64,000 bases of DNA. It comes from Bhargavaea cecembensis DSE10 (GTDB lineage Bacteria; Bacillota; Bacilli; Bacillales_A; Planococcaceae). The first letter of the stretch is position 1; every line of letters starts with the position of its first letter. The position numbers and the translations under genes are program-made. This document shows, piece by piece, positions 35,441 through 44,348 of the stretch. The stretch lies in contig NZ_AOFT01000002.1 in NCBI RefSeq assembly GCF_000348905.1, forward strand, positions 62,001-126,000, in the 5' to 3' direction. The notes below the pieces were generated by a model, which ran no database searches, was not told the origin of the DNA, and worked only from the letters and a program-made list of their open reading frames with translations.

Positions 35441-36145
35441 TTATTTCTCTGTCATGAAGATGACATTGCCTTCATCATCCACTGTATACGGCAGGCTGTA
35501 GGCAGGGAGAACCGGGTTCTCATCGTACAGGATATGCCGGATATCCTCGCCAGGTGCAACATCGGCTCCGGCGCTCACTGCATCATGCAGATCCGCCGTG
35601 TAATCGATGTAGAAATTACCGTCCGCAGACAGGACAATCGGCAATTCCCTGTCGCTGTATGGACTTTTCACTTTTGGTGGTTCACTCAGGCCCATTGCGG
35701 AGAAGTTCGGCAGGAAGACATCTTTCGTCAGCATCTCTTCGATCGGCACATGGCCGTTGACACTTTTACGGAGGTTCAGTTCCCTGATCCGCTCGGGACC
35801 GTTCAGGTCGACGAGCTTCACCGTCGGGTTTTCTTCTGCGTCCATGATGACGTACTGATAGATTCCGCCGGTCTCATAAGCATTCGACGGAATCTTCTCG
35901 AGATGGGCCGGAACGATTTTCGAGAAATCGATCGGATACTTGATGAACGCGTCCACTTCCTGGTCGCGTGTCTTGATCGGCAGCAGGCCGCCGCTGTTTT
36001 CCCGGTACTGTTCGACCGCGGATTGGACGGACCTCAGCTGCTCCTCATAGGGAATCGTGCTTTCGGCACGTTCATTGTCCGGATACATGCACCCAGACAA
36101 TAGGAGTACAGCAGCGGACAGAAGGATGACCCAAAGTTTTCTCAT
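35441..36145 (-). CDS. yphF: Lipoprotein YphF
   Basis: A 234-aa predicted lipoprotein: short positive start, hydrophobic stretch and lipobox LLLSGCMYP, then an extracellular domain of unknown function (YEEQLRSVQSAVEQYRENSGGLLPI). The order gpsA-yphE-yphF-spoIVA is the Bacillus order, which supports the name. ATG 36145 has GGGAGG 9 bp ahead; the in-frame ATG at 36154 sits on that site. It lies 5 bp after yphE. Confidence 0.83.
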   Translation of the reverse strand: MRKLWVILLSAAVLLLSGCMYPDNERAESTIPYEEQLRSVQSAVEQYRENSGGLLPIKTRDQEVDAFIKYPIDFSKIVPAHLEKIPSNAYETGGIYQYVIMDAEENPTVKLVDLNGPERIRELNLRKSVNGHVPIEEMLTKDVFLPNFSAMGLSEPPKVKSPYSDRELPIVLSADGNFYIDYTADLHDAVSAGADVAPGEDIRHILYDENPVLPAYSLPYTVDDEGNVIFMTEK

Positions 36146-36150
36146 GCCGG

Positions 36151-36351
36151 TCATCCTCCCGTCGGCCCGCTGAAGACAATATAGACCATCGAGAAAAATG
36201 CAAAGAGGAGCAGCAGCCAGGCAGTCAGGCTGAACACGAATTTCAACAGTTTATTATTAAGCTTATTGCGGCTGATGCTGATGAGGATCATACAGACGAA
36301 CATTGCCCCCATTGCATAGAACGACAGCCACATTTTATCCAGGGATGACAA
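36151..36351 (-). CDS. yphE: Small membrane protein YphE (DUF2768)
   Basis: A 66-aa protein with two transmembrane helices (LSFYAMGAMFVCMILISIS and LTAWLLLLFAFFSMVYIVF) separated by a basic KLNNKLLK loop. Function unknown; in B. subtilis the genes between gpsA and spoIVA are expressed together. Start is TTG 36351 with AAAGGTGG 7 bp upstream. Likely cotranscribed with gpsA and yphF. Confidence 0.82.
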   Translation of the reverse strand: MSSLDKMWLSFYAMGAMFVCMILISISRNKLNNKLLKFVFSLTAWLLLLFAFFSMVYIVFSGPTGG

Positions 36352-36381
36352 AACGGGTCCACCTTTCAGGACCGGTCAGGT

Positions 36382-37404
36382 TCAGGACCAGCCGGCCAGA
36401 TCTTCTGTTTCATGTTTTTTCATGCGGCCCATGAGGAGATCCACCATATCGCGCGGCTTCTCCCCTTCGAACAGGACCGCATAGAGCGCTTCCGTAATCG
36501 GCATCGGCACCCCGCATTCCACGGAAAGCTGATGGGCGGCTTTTGTGGTCCGGACACCTTCAACGACCATGCCCATGCTGTCGAGCACTTCTTCCAGAGT
36601 CTTGCCCTGGCCAAGCATATTGCCTGCCCGCCAGTTCCGGGAATGGACACTCGTGCATGTGACGATCAGATCACCGAGGCCGGAGAGTCCGGAGAAAGTG
36701 AGCGGATTCGCCCCCATCGCGACACCGAGGCGGGTGATTTCTGCCAGGCCCCTGGTAATGAGGGCTGCCTTTGCATTGTCGCCAAAGCCAAGGCCATCCG
36801 TGACCCCTGCCGCGAGTGCGATGACGTTCTTCAGCGCTCCGCCGATCTCCACACCGACCACGTCATCATTTGTATAAACACGGAAGTCCTGGTTCATGAA
36901 CAGGTCCTGGACTCTTCTGGCATGTTCCATATCTTTTGCCGCGGCCGTCACAGTTGTCGGCTGGTTCCGGATCACCTCTTCGGCATGGCTCGGACCGGAC
37001 AGAACGGCAATGCCTTCGCAGACCGCCTGGTCCAGTTCCTCTTCCATCACCTCGCTGATGCGCTTGTGCGTATCGGGCTCGATCCCCTTTGAGACATGGG
37101 CAAACAGGACCGGCCTGTCCAGCACGCCGTTCAGCGCACGGCAAACTTCACGGATTCCCTTGGTCGGGACGGCCATGACTATAACCGATGCTCCGCTTAC
37201 AGCTTTCGCGAGGTCGTGTTCCGCCTTTAGCAATTCCGGGAGCACGGCTCCCGGCAGATACTGCTCGTTCGTATGACTTTCTGTTATTTCTGAAGCCTGC
37301 TCCGCCCGGCGGGACCAGAGCGTGCAGTCGTGTCCGTTGGATGCGAGGACGGCGGCGAGGGCGGTGCCCCAGCTGCCGGATCCCAGCACGGCGACTTTGG
37401 TCAT
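36382..37404 (-). CDS. gpsA: Glycerol-3-phosphate dehydrogenase [NAD(P)+]
   Basis: Makes sn-glycerol 3-phosphate from dihydroxyacetone phosphate for phospholipid synthesis. The 340-aa protein begins [19 protein letters not shown] (NAD-binding fold). It has the catalytic [20 protein letters not shown] and ends in a [11 protein letters not shown] segment. ATG 37404 is in keeping with the family start and has AAAGGA ahead; the frame stays open upstream inside der. It follows der by 22 bp. Confidence 0.97.
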   Translation of the reverse strand: MTKVAVLGSGSWGTALAAVLASNGHDCTLWSRRAEQASEITESHTNEQYLPGAVLPELLKAEHDLAKAVSGASVIVMAVPTKGIREVCRALNGVLDRPVLFAHVSKGIEPDTHKRISEVMEEELDQAVCEGIAVLSGPSHAEEVIRNQPTTVTAAAKDMEHARRVQDLFMNQDFRVYTNDDVVGVEIGGALKNVIALAAGVTDGLGFGDNAKAALITRGLAEITRLGVAMGANPLTFSGLSGLGDLIVTCTSVHSRNWRAGNMLGQGKTLEEVLDSMGMVVEGVRTTKAAHQLSVECGVPMPITEALYAVLFEGEKPRDMVDLLMGRMKKHETEDLAGWS

Positions 37405-37426
37405 GATGTTCAAATCCTTTCCGTCA

Positions 37427-38737
37427 TCAGCTGCGTTTTCTTGTGATGAGGCGGATCGGCGTTCCCTCGAAACCGAAGGCCTCACGGAGCTTGTTCTGAA
37501 GGAACCGCTCATAGGAGAAGTGCATGATTTCCGGATCGTTGACGAAGACAACGAAGGTCGGCGGCTTAACCTGGACCTGGGTCATGTAGTAGATCCGGAG
37601 CTTGCGACCCTTATCGGACGGTGCAGGATTCCTTGTCACGGCATCTTCGATGACTTCATTCAGGATGCTGGACTGGATGCGCAGCGTATGGTTTTCACTC
37701 ACCATGTTCACGGTTTCGAGGATGGCCAGCACACGCTGTTTCGTCTTCGCGGATACAAAGACGATCGGTGCATAGTCAAGGAATTGGAAGTTTTTCCGGA
37801 TTTCTTCGGTCATCCGGTTCATCGTCTTCTCGTCCTTCTCGACCGCATCCCACTTGTTCACAACGATAATGACACCACGGCCTGCATCATGCGCGTAGCC
37901 GGCAATCCGCTTGTCCTGCTCCCGGATGCCCTCTTCGCCGTTCAGGACGACGAGGACGACATCAGATCGCTCGATGGCACGGAGTGCGCGGAGAACGCTG
38001 TACTTCTCGGTCGATTCGTATACTTTCCCCTTTTTGCGCATGCCCGCGGTATCGATGACTTTGTACTTCTGTCCGTCGTGTACGAAATCGGAGTCGATCG
38101 CGTCCCGCGTTGTTCCTGCGATATCGCTGACGATGACCCGTTCTTCGCCGAGGAAAACGTTCGTCAGGGAGGATTTGCCGACGTTCGGACGGCCGATCAG
38201 GGAGAAACGGATAACGTCATCCTCAATTTTTTCCTCCTCATTTTCAGGGAAGCTGCGGACGACTTCATCCAGCAGGTCGCCCAGACCCAGGCCGTGGGAA
38301 CCGGAGATTGGGAACGGCTCGCCGAAACCGAGCGAATAAAAGTCATAGATCATGCTCTGCATATCCGGATTGTCAATCTTGTTGACGCCGAGTACGACCG
38401 GCTTTTTCGTGCGATAGAGGATTTTCGCTACCTGCTCGTCCGCTGCGGTCACGCCTTCACGGCCGTTCACCAGGAAGATGATGACATCAGCTTCGTCCAT
38501 CGCGATTTCTGCCTGTTGCCGGATCTGCTCCAGGAACGGCTCGTCCCCGATGTCGATGCCCCCTGTATCAATCAGGTTAAATTCATGGTTCAGCCATTCT
38601 GCCGGGCTGTATATCCGGTCTCGCGTCACGCCCGGGACGTCTTCGACAATCGAGATCCGTTCGCCGACGATGCGGTTAAAGATCGTTGACTTGCCGACGT
38701 TCGGCCGCCCCACGATCGCTACAATCGGTTTGGTCAT
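37427..38737 (-). CDS. der: Ribosome-assembly GTPase Der (EngA)
   Basis: Essential GTPase for 50S subunit maturation. The 436-aa protein has two G domains in tandem, each with its own P-loop: [16 protein letters not shown] near residue 8 and [16 protein letters not shown] near 180. The effector, DTAG/DTGG and NKxD motifs (GVNKID and VVNKWD) are present. A C-terminal KH-like domain ends the protein. ATG 38737 has AAGGGTGG ahead and gives exactly the B. subtilis length; the frame continues upstream without a ribosome site. It heads the transcript der-gpsA-yphE-yphF. Confidence 0.97.
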   Translation of the reverse strand: MTKPIVAIVGRPNVGKSTIFNRIVGERISIVEDVPGVTRDRIYSPAEWLNHEFNLIDTGGIDIGDEPFLEQIRQQAEIAMDEADVIIFLVNGREGVTAADEQVAKILYRTKKPVVLGVNKIDNPDMQSMIYDFYSLGFGEPFPISGSHGLGLGDLLDEVVRSFPENEEEKIEDDVIRFSLIGRPNVGKSSLTNVFLGEERVIVSDIAGTTRDAIDSDFVHDGQKYKVIDTAGMRKKGKVYESTEKYSVLRALRAIERSDVVLVVLNGEEGIREQDKRIAGYAHDAGRGVIIVVNKWDAVEKDEKTMNRMTEEIRKNFQFLDYAPIVFVSAKTKQRVLAILETVNMVSENHTLRIQSSILNEVIEDAVTRNPAPSDKGRKLRIYYMTQVQVKPPTFVVFVNDPEIMHFSYERFLQNKLREAFGFEGTPIRLITRKRS

Positions 38738-38768
38738 CTGTTCCACCCTTCCGGTTTCTTCTTGTGTC

Positions 38769-38810
38769 ATTATACAACAAAACGTTTCAGTAAACAGATG
38801 ATAACATCTG
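38769..38810 (-). promoter_or_regulatory. Candidate der promoter and upstream inverted repeat
   Basis: Minus strand TATAAT (38769-38774), 32 bp before the der start; no good -35. Just upstream is the inverted repeat CAGATG-ATAA-CATCTG (38795-38810), which could be an operator. Consensus seen; function inferred. Confidence 0.45.
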
Positions 38811-38959
38811 CTGTCACAGAACCTTGATATTACAGCTTTTCTGAACATTCTCATCCATTCCCGCGCAGGTTGCGGATCACATGGGGAATTTGATGAACCG
38901 GTGCCTCCGACACATAAGATGATTTCATCCCATCCGCCATCATACAATGCGGAGAAGGA

Positions 38960-39304
38960 GTGAACTTCATCGTTAAACGGATTGACGTGGCTGTCTCTAA
39001 ACATCAATTAAGGCTCTTTGATGGAAACAGGCTGATAAAGGTTTACCCTATCGGGGTCGGAAGAATACTGACGCCCACACCGACCGGAACCTACACGATT
39101 ATTAATAAGCAACTCAATCCGGGAGGCCCGTTTGGGGCGCTATGGATGGGGTTATCAAAACCTCATTATGGGATACATGGCACGAATAATCCGGCTTCTA
39201 TCGGCAAGCATGTCTCACACGGCTGCATTCGGATCCATAACCATGACGTAATGGAATGGTCCTCACAAGTACCTGTTGGCACCAGGGTTACCATTCATCC
39301 ATGA
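38960..39304 (+). CDS. Small stand-alone L,D-transpeptidase (YkuD domain)
   Basis: A 114-aa protein that is little more than a catalytic YkuD domain. [17 protein letters not shown] is followed by the active-site block GIHGTNN and SHGCIRIHN, with the catalytic Cys and His. Enzymes of this class cross-link peptidoglycan or attach proteins to it. No signal peptide, LysM or transmembrane segment is seen, so either it acts without classical export (for example in sporulation after mother-cell lysis) or the start is wrong. Start GTG 38960 has GGAG five bases ahead. It is divergent from der and convergent with the rpsA-like gene. Confidence 0.85.
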   Translation: MNFIVKRIDVAVSKHQLRLFDGNRLIKVYPIGVGRILTPTPTGTYTIINKQLNPGGPFGALWMGLSKPHYGIHGTNNPASIGKHVSHGCIRIHNHDVMEWSSQVPVGTRVTIHP

Positions 39305-39343
39305 CTCTCAGTATCCGGCCTGCAGCTGGAAGGGAAGATCCGC

Positions 39344-39390
39344 AAACAAAAAAGGTGATGGCGCAATAGTCGCCATCACCTTTTGGTTTG
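39344..39390. terminator. Bidirectional terminator between the L,D-transpeptidase and rpsA-like genes
   Basis: AAAAGGTGATGGCG (39350-39363) with CGCCATCACCTTTT (39371-39384), flanked by CAAAC/GTTTG. It works for either strand, between two convergent genes. Confidence 0.88.
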
Positions 39391-39409
39391 TTCATAGAAT
39401 TGTCCTGGC

Positions 39410-40585
39410 TCAGTCCTGGAAGCCTTTCAGCTTGTCGCCGATTACATCGCTGATCGAGAAGCCTTTGGACTCTTCAGGCATCTCGTATTCGTCAGGCTGT
39501 GCTTCGCGGCGGTCTTCGCGCGGCAGTGTCTCCTTGATGCTGAGGGAGAGGCGCTTGTCCTGCTTGTTGACGTCGAGCACTTTCACCTGGACGGTCTGGC
39601 CTTCCTCGATCACTTCATGAGGCGTGCCGATGTGGTGGCGGGCCATCTGGGAAATGTGGACGAGTCCTTCCACGCCCGGGAACACTTCTACAAATGCGCC
39701 GTAGGAAACGATTCGCTTGACGACGCCGTCAAGAACAGAGCCCTTTGGCGCCTTTTCTTCGATGTCTTCCCATGGTCCGGGAAGGGTTTCCTTGATGGAA
39801 AGCGAGATCCGCTCGTTGTCGCGGTCAACGGAGAGGACTTTGACATTCACTTTATCGCCTTCGGACAGGACATCGCTCACCTGCTCAACGTGGCCGTGCG
39901 CAACCTGGGAGATGTGGACAAGCCCGTCCACGCCGCCGATGTCGACGAATGCGCCGAACGAAGCGATGCGCTGGACTGTCCCTTCGATAACATCGCCTTC
40001 CTGGATGTTGTTCAGGACTTCACCCTTCTGGGCATCCTTCTCTTCCTCGATCACGGCGCGGTGGGAGAGGATCAGGCGGTTTTTCTCCTTGTCCATCTCC
40101 ACGATCTTGAACGTCATTTCACGTCCTTTGTAGTCGTCGAACGACTCGACATAGTGGTCTTCAACAAGGGATGCCGGGACAAAGCCGCGTACACCGAGAT
40201 CCACAACGAGACCGCCTTTGACAACGTCCTTCACTTCGGCAGTGATGGTCTCGTTGCTGTCAAACTTCTCCTTCAGGCTATCCCAAGCAGCTTCTGCATC
40301 GACTTTGCGCTTCGACAGAACAAAGTTCTCATTATCGTTTTCTACTTTGAGGATGATGAGTTCCAGTGTGTCGCCAACCTGGACTGCATCGGATGCCTTT
40401 TCTATATGGAGGCTCGACAGTTCGCTGATCGGGATGACACCGTCAAACGGTGCTCCGGGGATGGTAACCGTCACCGATTTATCTTCGATCTTTTCGACTT
40501 TCCCCGTAATGCGATCTCCTGTTTTGAAGTCGCGGATTTCTTGTTCTTCCATGTGTTGCTCCATGTTATTCATCTCTTCACTCAT
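39410..40585 (-). CDS. ypfD: S1-domain RNA-binding protein (RpsA homologue, YpfD)
   Basis: A ~391-aa cytoplasmic protein with four S1/OB-fold repeats: about 15-85, 100-170, 185-255 and 270-340. Each repeat ends in the typical DxxxxRLxLS pattern ([30 protein letters not shown]). Bacillus YpfD resembles ribosomal protein S1 but has fewer repeats than the six of E. coli and is not essential. ATG 40585 has GGAGG upstream. It is third in cmk-plsC-ypfD, 73 bp after plsC. Confidence 0.94.
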   Translation of the reverse strand: MSEEMNNMEQHMEEQEIRDFKTGDRITGKVEKIEDKSVTVTIPGAPFDGVIPISELSSLHIEKASDAVQVGDTLELIILKVENDNENFVLSKRKVDAEAAWDSLKEKFDSNETITAEVKDVVKGGLVVDLGVRGFVPASLVEDHYVESFDDYKGREMTFKIVEMDKEKNRLILSHRAVIEEEKDAQKGEVLNNIQEGDVIEGTVQRIASFGAFVDIGGVDGLVHISQVAHGHVEQVSDVLSEGDKVNVKVLSVDRDNERISLSIKETLPGPWEDIEEKAPKGSVLDGVVKRIVSYGAFVEVFPGVEGLVHISQMARHHIGTPHEVIEEGQTVQVKVLDVNKQDKRLSLSIKETLPREDRREAQPDEYEMPEESKGFSISDVIGDKLKGFQD

Positions 40586-40658
40586 GCCTAAGTCCTCCTC
40601 CATAAAGGTTCCTTACCCCATTTTATTAGAAAACGCCTGTAAAAACAAAATATTAAGC

Positions 40659-41252
40659 TTATTTAGCCGATTTTTCTTTTTCTATCAGCAGGCGTATTTC
40701 TTGCATGATCGCTTCTGTCACTTCTTCCGCCCCTGCTTTCCGCTCCCGGAACGGTGTGATATCAAGGGGCCTGCCATACCGGACCTTCACTTTCCTCAGC
40801 GGGCGGTATGGGCCGATGATGGCACATGGGACGACGACTGTGTCGCCGCCCTTCAATGCGAAAAAGCCGGCTCCGGACATGCCCTTGCCGAGGGTTCCGT
40901 CTTTTCTCCGGGTTCCTTCCGGGAACATCCCGACAACCTGTCCGTCTTTCAGCAGGCTGATTGCCGTACGGATGGCATTCCGGTCACTGAGCCCGCGCTT
41001 GACCGGGAAGACGTGCAGGTTCGGCAGCAGGTTTTTCAGGATCGGGGCTTCAAAAAGTTCGGCCTTCGCCATGAAATTGATCGGCCTCGGGGCGGTGATC
41101 CCGACAACCGGGGGATCCAGATCTGCAATATGGTTGGAACAGACGAGGACGCCCCCTTCCTTCGGGAAATGTTCGGTCCCCTTCACGTCCAGCCGGTACA
41201 GCGGCTTGAGCACGCCGTAGACGACCGACTTTGCGAAATGATAGAAGTCCAT
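40659..41252 (-). CDS. plsC: 1-acyl-sn-glycerol-3-phosphate acyltransferase
   Basis: Second acylation of phosphatidic acid synthesis, at the membrane surface. The 197-aa protein has the acyltransferase motifs: NHIADLDPP (NHx4D catalytic pair), the VKRG block, FPEGTRRKDG and VPCAIIG. Its ATG at 41252 shares one base with the cmk stop (TGATG), implying translational coupling. The cmk-plsC pairing is common in Firmicutes. Weak hydrophobicity of the N-terminus suits a monotopic membrane enzyme. Confidence 0.93.
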   Translation of the reverse strand: MDFYHFAKSVVYGVLKPLYRLDVKGTEHFPKEGGVLVCSNHIADLDPPVVGITAPRPINFMAKAELFEAPILKNLLPNLHVFPVKRGLSDRNAIRTAISLLKDGQVVGMFPEGTRRKDGTLGKGMSGAGFFALKGGDTVVVPCAIIGPYRPLRKVKVRYGRPLDITPFRERKAGAEEVTEAIMQEIRLLIEKEKSAK

Positions 41253-41926
41253 CAGTCCACCTTCTCCCTGACAAGCTCCATAATCGCTTCTGCCGCTTCC
41301 CTGATCGTCATCGACGTCGTGTCAAGCAGCACTGCGTCTTTTGCCTGGGTGAGCGGAGAAAATTCGCGTTCGCTGTCTTTCTTGTCGCGGAGAGCAATTT
41401 CCTGTGCCAGCTGCTCCAAAGAGGAATCAAATCCGCGGCTCAGGTTTTCCGCATGGCGCCGGCTTGCGCGCTCCTCCACACTTGCTGTCATGAAAATCTT
41501 CAGTTCGGCATCAGGCAGTACGGCCGTCCCGATGTCACGCCCGTCCATGACGACAGCGCCCTCTTCCGCCATCCTGCGCTGGGCATCCACCATGTAGGCA
41601 CGCACGCCGGGATGGGCAGAAACGGCGGAAACACCGTTTGTCACGGCATCCGTCCGGATTTCATCCGTTACATCCCGGCCATCCAGCCAGACGGTCTGCC
41701 CCTTGTCTCCGGCTTTCAGGACAATTTCCGTCCCCGGCAGAAGAGCTTCCACATCGGCGGCCTTGTCCAAATCTATGCCCGCCCCGATTGCTTTATACGT
41801 CAGCGCCCGGTACATGGCGCCCGTATCGATATATGTATAACCTAATTTCTCGGCTACTAACTTCGCAATCGTACTTTTTCCCGCTGCGGCGGGTCCGTCA
41901 ATCGCAATGCGGATTCCGTTCGTCAT
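41252..41926 (-). CDS. cmk: Cytidylate kinase
   Basis: Phosphorylates CMP and dCMP. The 224-aa protein has the P-loop IAIDGPAAAGKSTIAK, the GYTYIDTGAMYRALTY CMP-binding region and the VMDGRDIGTAVLPDAELK signature. Start: TTG 41935 sits against the ribosome site, while ATG 41926 is about 9 bp from GGAG and gives the same length as B. subtilis Cmk. It is followed by plsC with a one-base overlap. In B. subtilis ypfA/ypfB lie upstream toward ypeB; here ypeB comes directly. Confidence 0.96.
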   Translation of the reverse strand: MTNGIRIAIDGPAAAGKSTIAKLVAEKLGYTYIDTGAMYRALTYKAIGAGIDLDKAADVEALLPGTEIVLKAGDKGQTVWLDGRDVTDEIRTDAVTNGVSAVSAHPGVRAYMVDAQRRMAEEGAVVMDGRDIGTAVLPDAELKIFMTASVEERASRRHAENLSRGFDSSLEQLAQEIALRDKKDSEREFSPLTQAKDAVLLDTTSMTIREAAEAIMELVREKVD

Positions 41927-41959
41927 CTCGTTCAACTCTCCTCAAGTCAATTCGACCCC

Positions 41960-41968
41960 ATTGTACCA
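41960..41968 (-). promoter_or_regulatory. Extended -10 promoter of cmk-plsC-ypfD
   Basis: Minus strand TGGTACAAT (TACAAT at 41960-41965), just after the ypeB terminator and ~35 bp before cmk. No good -35. Confidence 0.5.
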
Positions 41969-41973
41969 TACCA

Positions 41974-42006
41974 AAAAACGAAAAGCCCCCAATGGCGGGG
42001 ACTTTT
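41974..42006 (-). terminator. Terminator after ypeB
   Basis: Minus strand AAAAGTCCCC, GCCATT loop, GGGGGCTTTT, then CGTTTTTT. It lies about 8 bp past the ypeB stop. Confidence 0.85.
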
Positions 42007-42013
42007 CACCGGT

Positions 42014-43303
42014 TCAGTTCAGGATTTCGCTCTTCAGCACTTCCCCGGTTTCTGTATCAACCATCAGCCTGTAGGTGTCCGTCCTTCCGCCTGTCTTCTT
42101 GGTGACGACAAGCAGATGGCAGAGGCGCTGGACAAGCTCACGGTTGGCGGTATATCCGAGCTCTTCCGATTGGACCTCAGTCCCGTCCGTGAAGAATTCT
42201 TCCGGATCGAACGGGTTGATCGGCTGGGCCTCGAGCTTTTCTTCCTGGATATATTCCATCGCGTTGACACCAAGCACTTCACCGTCATCCTTCGCGAGCT
42301 TGACCTGGACACCGTCGGCAAACACCTTCCCGCCGGTATCAGGATCGACACGGACAAAACTCAGGTGCCAGAAATGGCTGTTTTCACGGGATTCTTCGTA
42401 GACAAGATCCGTATATCCCGCATGTTGGAGAAATTCTTCCGCGCGCTTCCGGATGTCCGCCTCAGGCAGGGTATCCTCGCCTACCGGCCGCTCGACCAGA
42501 AGGGACAGCAGATGGCCGCCGCGTTCCGTAAAGTCGGCATAGCCGATCCTCGCCCCGTCCTGGAAGCGGATGTGATAGAACGGGTAAGGTGCATCCGGCT
42601 CACTCTGGCTTACATGGACGGTGGCGCCGTCATAGTCCGGGAAGATTTCCTTAAACCGGCTGAGCGCCGCGTCCCTGCTGATCGGTTCGTCCTCCAGAAT
42701 CTTGAGTTCTTTTTTCTTTTCCTCGTCATGCTCACTTGCCGTCAGCGGAAAATCGCTTTCCGAATAGGTTTTGACTGCCTGGCCGAGATCTGCCCAGCGT
42801 TTGTCGGGCTTCTCGCTTTCAAGCTGGGCAAACCACGTGTCCGGCCCGGTGCCTCCCGCAAACATCCCCTGCGTCACGGAGGACCATTCGTCGGAAAACT
42901 CATCAAGGTTCGCGGCCGCGTTGCCGAGCGCCTTTTCCCACTTGTCCTGCGGGATCGCGCCGGTTTTGGCCAGGTCTGCATAATCCCCGAGCCTCGTGAG
43001 GTAATTCATCCACTCCGAGGAAAACTCCCGGTCAAGCGGCAGTGAGGAAAGATTATTCCGGATCTCCGAGGACAGTCTCCAGATGTTGTCGAGCGGCTCC
43101 GCTGCCGAAGTGTGATCCTCGTAAAGCAGGACCTTCCTCACTTCCTGTTCCAGTTCATTCATCTGTTCGGTGGCCTCGGTCAGTTTGTTTGTATACTGGC
43201 CGTTCAGAAGCAGGGTCAGCCTGTCGTTTTTGGCGGAGGCTGACCAGGAAAAGATGGCCAGGGCGGCAACAGTATAGGCAAGTACAAATATCAGTTTTTT
43301 CAT
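42014..43303 (-). CDS. ypeB: Germination protein YpeB
   Basis: Needed to place and stabilise the cortex-lytic enzyme SleB in the dormant spore. The 429-aa protein has an N-terminal signal-anchor helix (LIFVLAYTVAALAIFSW), a helical N-terminal domain, and C-terminal PepSY-type modules (DAALSRFKEIFPDYDG; IRKRAEEFLQHAGYTDLVYEE; ADGVQVKLAKDDGEVLGVNAM). ATG 43303 has GAGGG ahead. It starts 9 bp after sleB, the invariant sleB-ypeB pairing, and the two proteins depend on each other. Confidence 0.95.
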   Translation of the reverse strand: MKKLIFVLAYTVAALAIFSWSASAKNDRLTLLLNGQYTNKLTEATEQMNELEQEVRKVLLYEDHTSAAEPLDNIWRLSSEIRNNLSSLPLDREFSSEWMNYLTRLGDYADLAKTGAIPQDKWEKALGNAAANLDEFSDEWSSVTQGMFAGGTGPDTWFAQLESEKPDKRWADLGQAVKTYSESDFPLTASEHDEEKKKELKILEDEPISRDAALSRFKEIFPDYDGATVHVSQSEPDAPYPFYHIRFQDGARIGYADFTERGGHLLSLLVERPVGEDTLPEADIRKRAEEFLQHAGYTDLVYEESRENSHFWHLSFVRVDPDTGGKVFADGVQVKLAKDDGEVLGVNAMEYIQEEKLEAQPINPFDPEEFFTDGTEVQSEELGYTANRELVQRLCHLLVVTKKTGGRTDTYRLMVDTETGEVLKSEILN

Positions 43304-43312
43304 GGGGATCCC

Positions 43313-44143
43313 TCACATGCAGAATATATGCTGCCCGATTTTTTTGATCTGTGGTCTCGACCAGATCCATTCGCTTGTTGCCGTGACCGGGTTAAAGTAG
43401 TAGATGGCGTTTTCCGTAGGGTCCCAGCCATTGATGGCATCGATGACCGCTTCTTTGGCCCGCTCGTTCGGAGTGAGCCAGATCTGTCCGTCCGCAACTG
43501 CCGTGAAGGCGAGAGGCTGGAAAATGACTCCGCTCACAGTGTTCGGGAAGTCGGCATGCTCCAGCCGGTTCAGAATGACCGCTGCAACCGCTACCTGCCC
43601 TTCATAGGGCTCACCGCGTGCTTCTCCGTACACCGCATTGGCCATCAGCTGGATGTCCTGATCACTGTAGCCGGGAGGGATATTGGCTGTTTGTCCGCCT
43701 CCGCCGTTTCCACCGCCACCACCGGCTCCGCCGCCTCCACCTCCGCCTTTAACCTGGGCGTCAAGCGGCGTGCCGCCATAATGGGTGAATGCCTTTCCCG
43801 CAGCAATATTGCCCATGACAAAGTCTTTGTGATATTTTGAAACAGATACAAGCTTTTCTTTCGTCGCCGCCCCGGCCACACCGTCGATCGGGAGGCCGTA
43901 CGACTGCTGGAAATTCCGGAGCGCCCAGTATGTCCCATAACCGAACTTCCCGTCGATTTTCCCGTCATAGAATCCCGTCCATTGAAGGCGAGCCTGCAGT
44001 TCGATGACATCATCGCCGAATGCCCCGCGCCCGATGTTCTGCGCGGAGAACGCGTCCATGCCGGCCGGGACGGATAAGGCCATGACCAGAACCAGCACCG
44101 CCAGGACGGGCCTGCGCTTTCGGCGCGCCGATTTCGTTTGCAC
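43313..44143 (-). CDS. sleB: Spore cortex-lytic enzyme SleB
   Basis: A lytic transglycosylase that degrades muramic-delta-lactam cortex at germination. The ~276-aa protein has a signal peptide (PVLAVLVLVMALSVPAG), a peptidoglycan-binding domain (GDDVIELQARLQWTGFYDG through VAGAATKEKL), a very glycine-rich linker, and the hydrolase domain (LMANAVYGEARGEPYEGQVAVAAVILNR quoted in part; catalytic Glu in YGEARGE). The frame extends to 44245, but GTG 44143 lies 7 bp after GGAGG and puts a basic head just before the signal. The linker, about 20 residues almost all Gly, is unusual for the family as I recall it. Confidence 0.95.
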   Translation of the reverse strand: MQTKSARRKRRPVLAVLVLVMALSVPAGMDAFSAQNIGRGAFGDDVIELQARLQWTGFYDGKIDGKFGYGTYWALRNFQQSYGLPIDGVAGAATKEKLVSVSKYHKDFVMGNIAAGKAFTHYGGTPLDAQVKGGGGGGGAGGGGGNGGGGQTANIPPGYSDQDIQLMANAVYGEARGEPYEGQVAVAAVILNRLEHADFPNTVSGVIFQPLAFTAVADGQIWLTPNERAKEAVIDAINGWDPTENAIYYFNPVTATSEWIWSRPQIKKIGQHIFCM

Positions 44144-44195
44144 ATGAATCCCTCCTGTGATTTCCATCGCCCGCCCCGGAGATTCCGGGAGGGTC

Positions 44196-44230
44196 TTTTG
44201 CATAGCGTGTGCAAAAATAGGGGGATTATA
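44196..44230 (-). promoter_or_regulatory. Possible sleB promoter with inverted repeat at the start site
   Basis: Minus strand TATAAT (44225-44230) without a good -35. Directly downstream is TTTTGC-9-GCAAAA (44196-44216), an operator-like inverted repeat. A second hairpin CCCGGA/TCCGGG follows. I could not find a convincing sigma-G promoter, although sleB is sigma-G-dependent in B. subtilis. Confidence 0.3.
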
Positions 44231-44323
44231 AACAGGGAAAGACAAATGAAAAAAGTTTGCTTGCCGGGAATGGCTATTCGTTCACTCTTAAGGATCAATG
44301 TTTTATTGTTGCCGGAAAAGGCA

Positions 44324-44348
44324 CAAAAAAACCCGGCTCCGGCCGGGT
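44324..44348 (-). terminator. Terminator after prsW
   Basis: Minus strand ACCCGGC, CGGA turn, GCCGGGT, TTTTTTT. The stem touches the prsW stop codon. Confidence 0.87.

Noticed and set aside
34781-36103. Open frame of 440 codons on the plus strand
   Set aside because: It lies opposite spoIVA and yphF and crosses a terminator hairpin and the spoIVA promoter region. The translation is rich in Arg, His and Asp without known motifs.
37322-38689. Open frame of 455 codons on the plus strand
   Set aside because: Antisense shadow of der; no ribosome site, no domain, and der itself is certain.
38941-38948. CATACAAT, a sigma-E -10 match just before the L,D-transpeptidase
   Set aside because: It is only 12 bp before the start codon. 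RNA starting there would lack the ribosome site, and no -35 fits.
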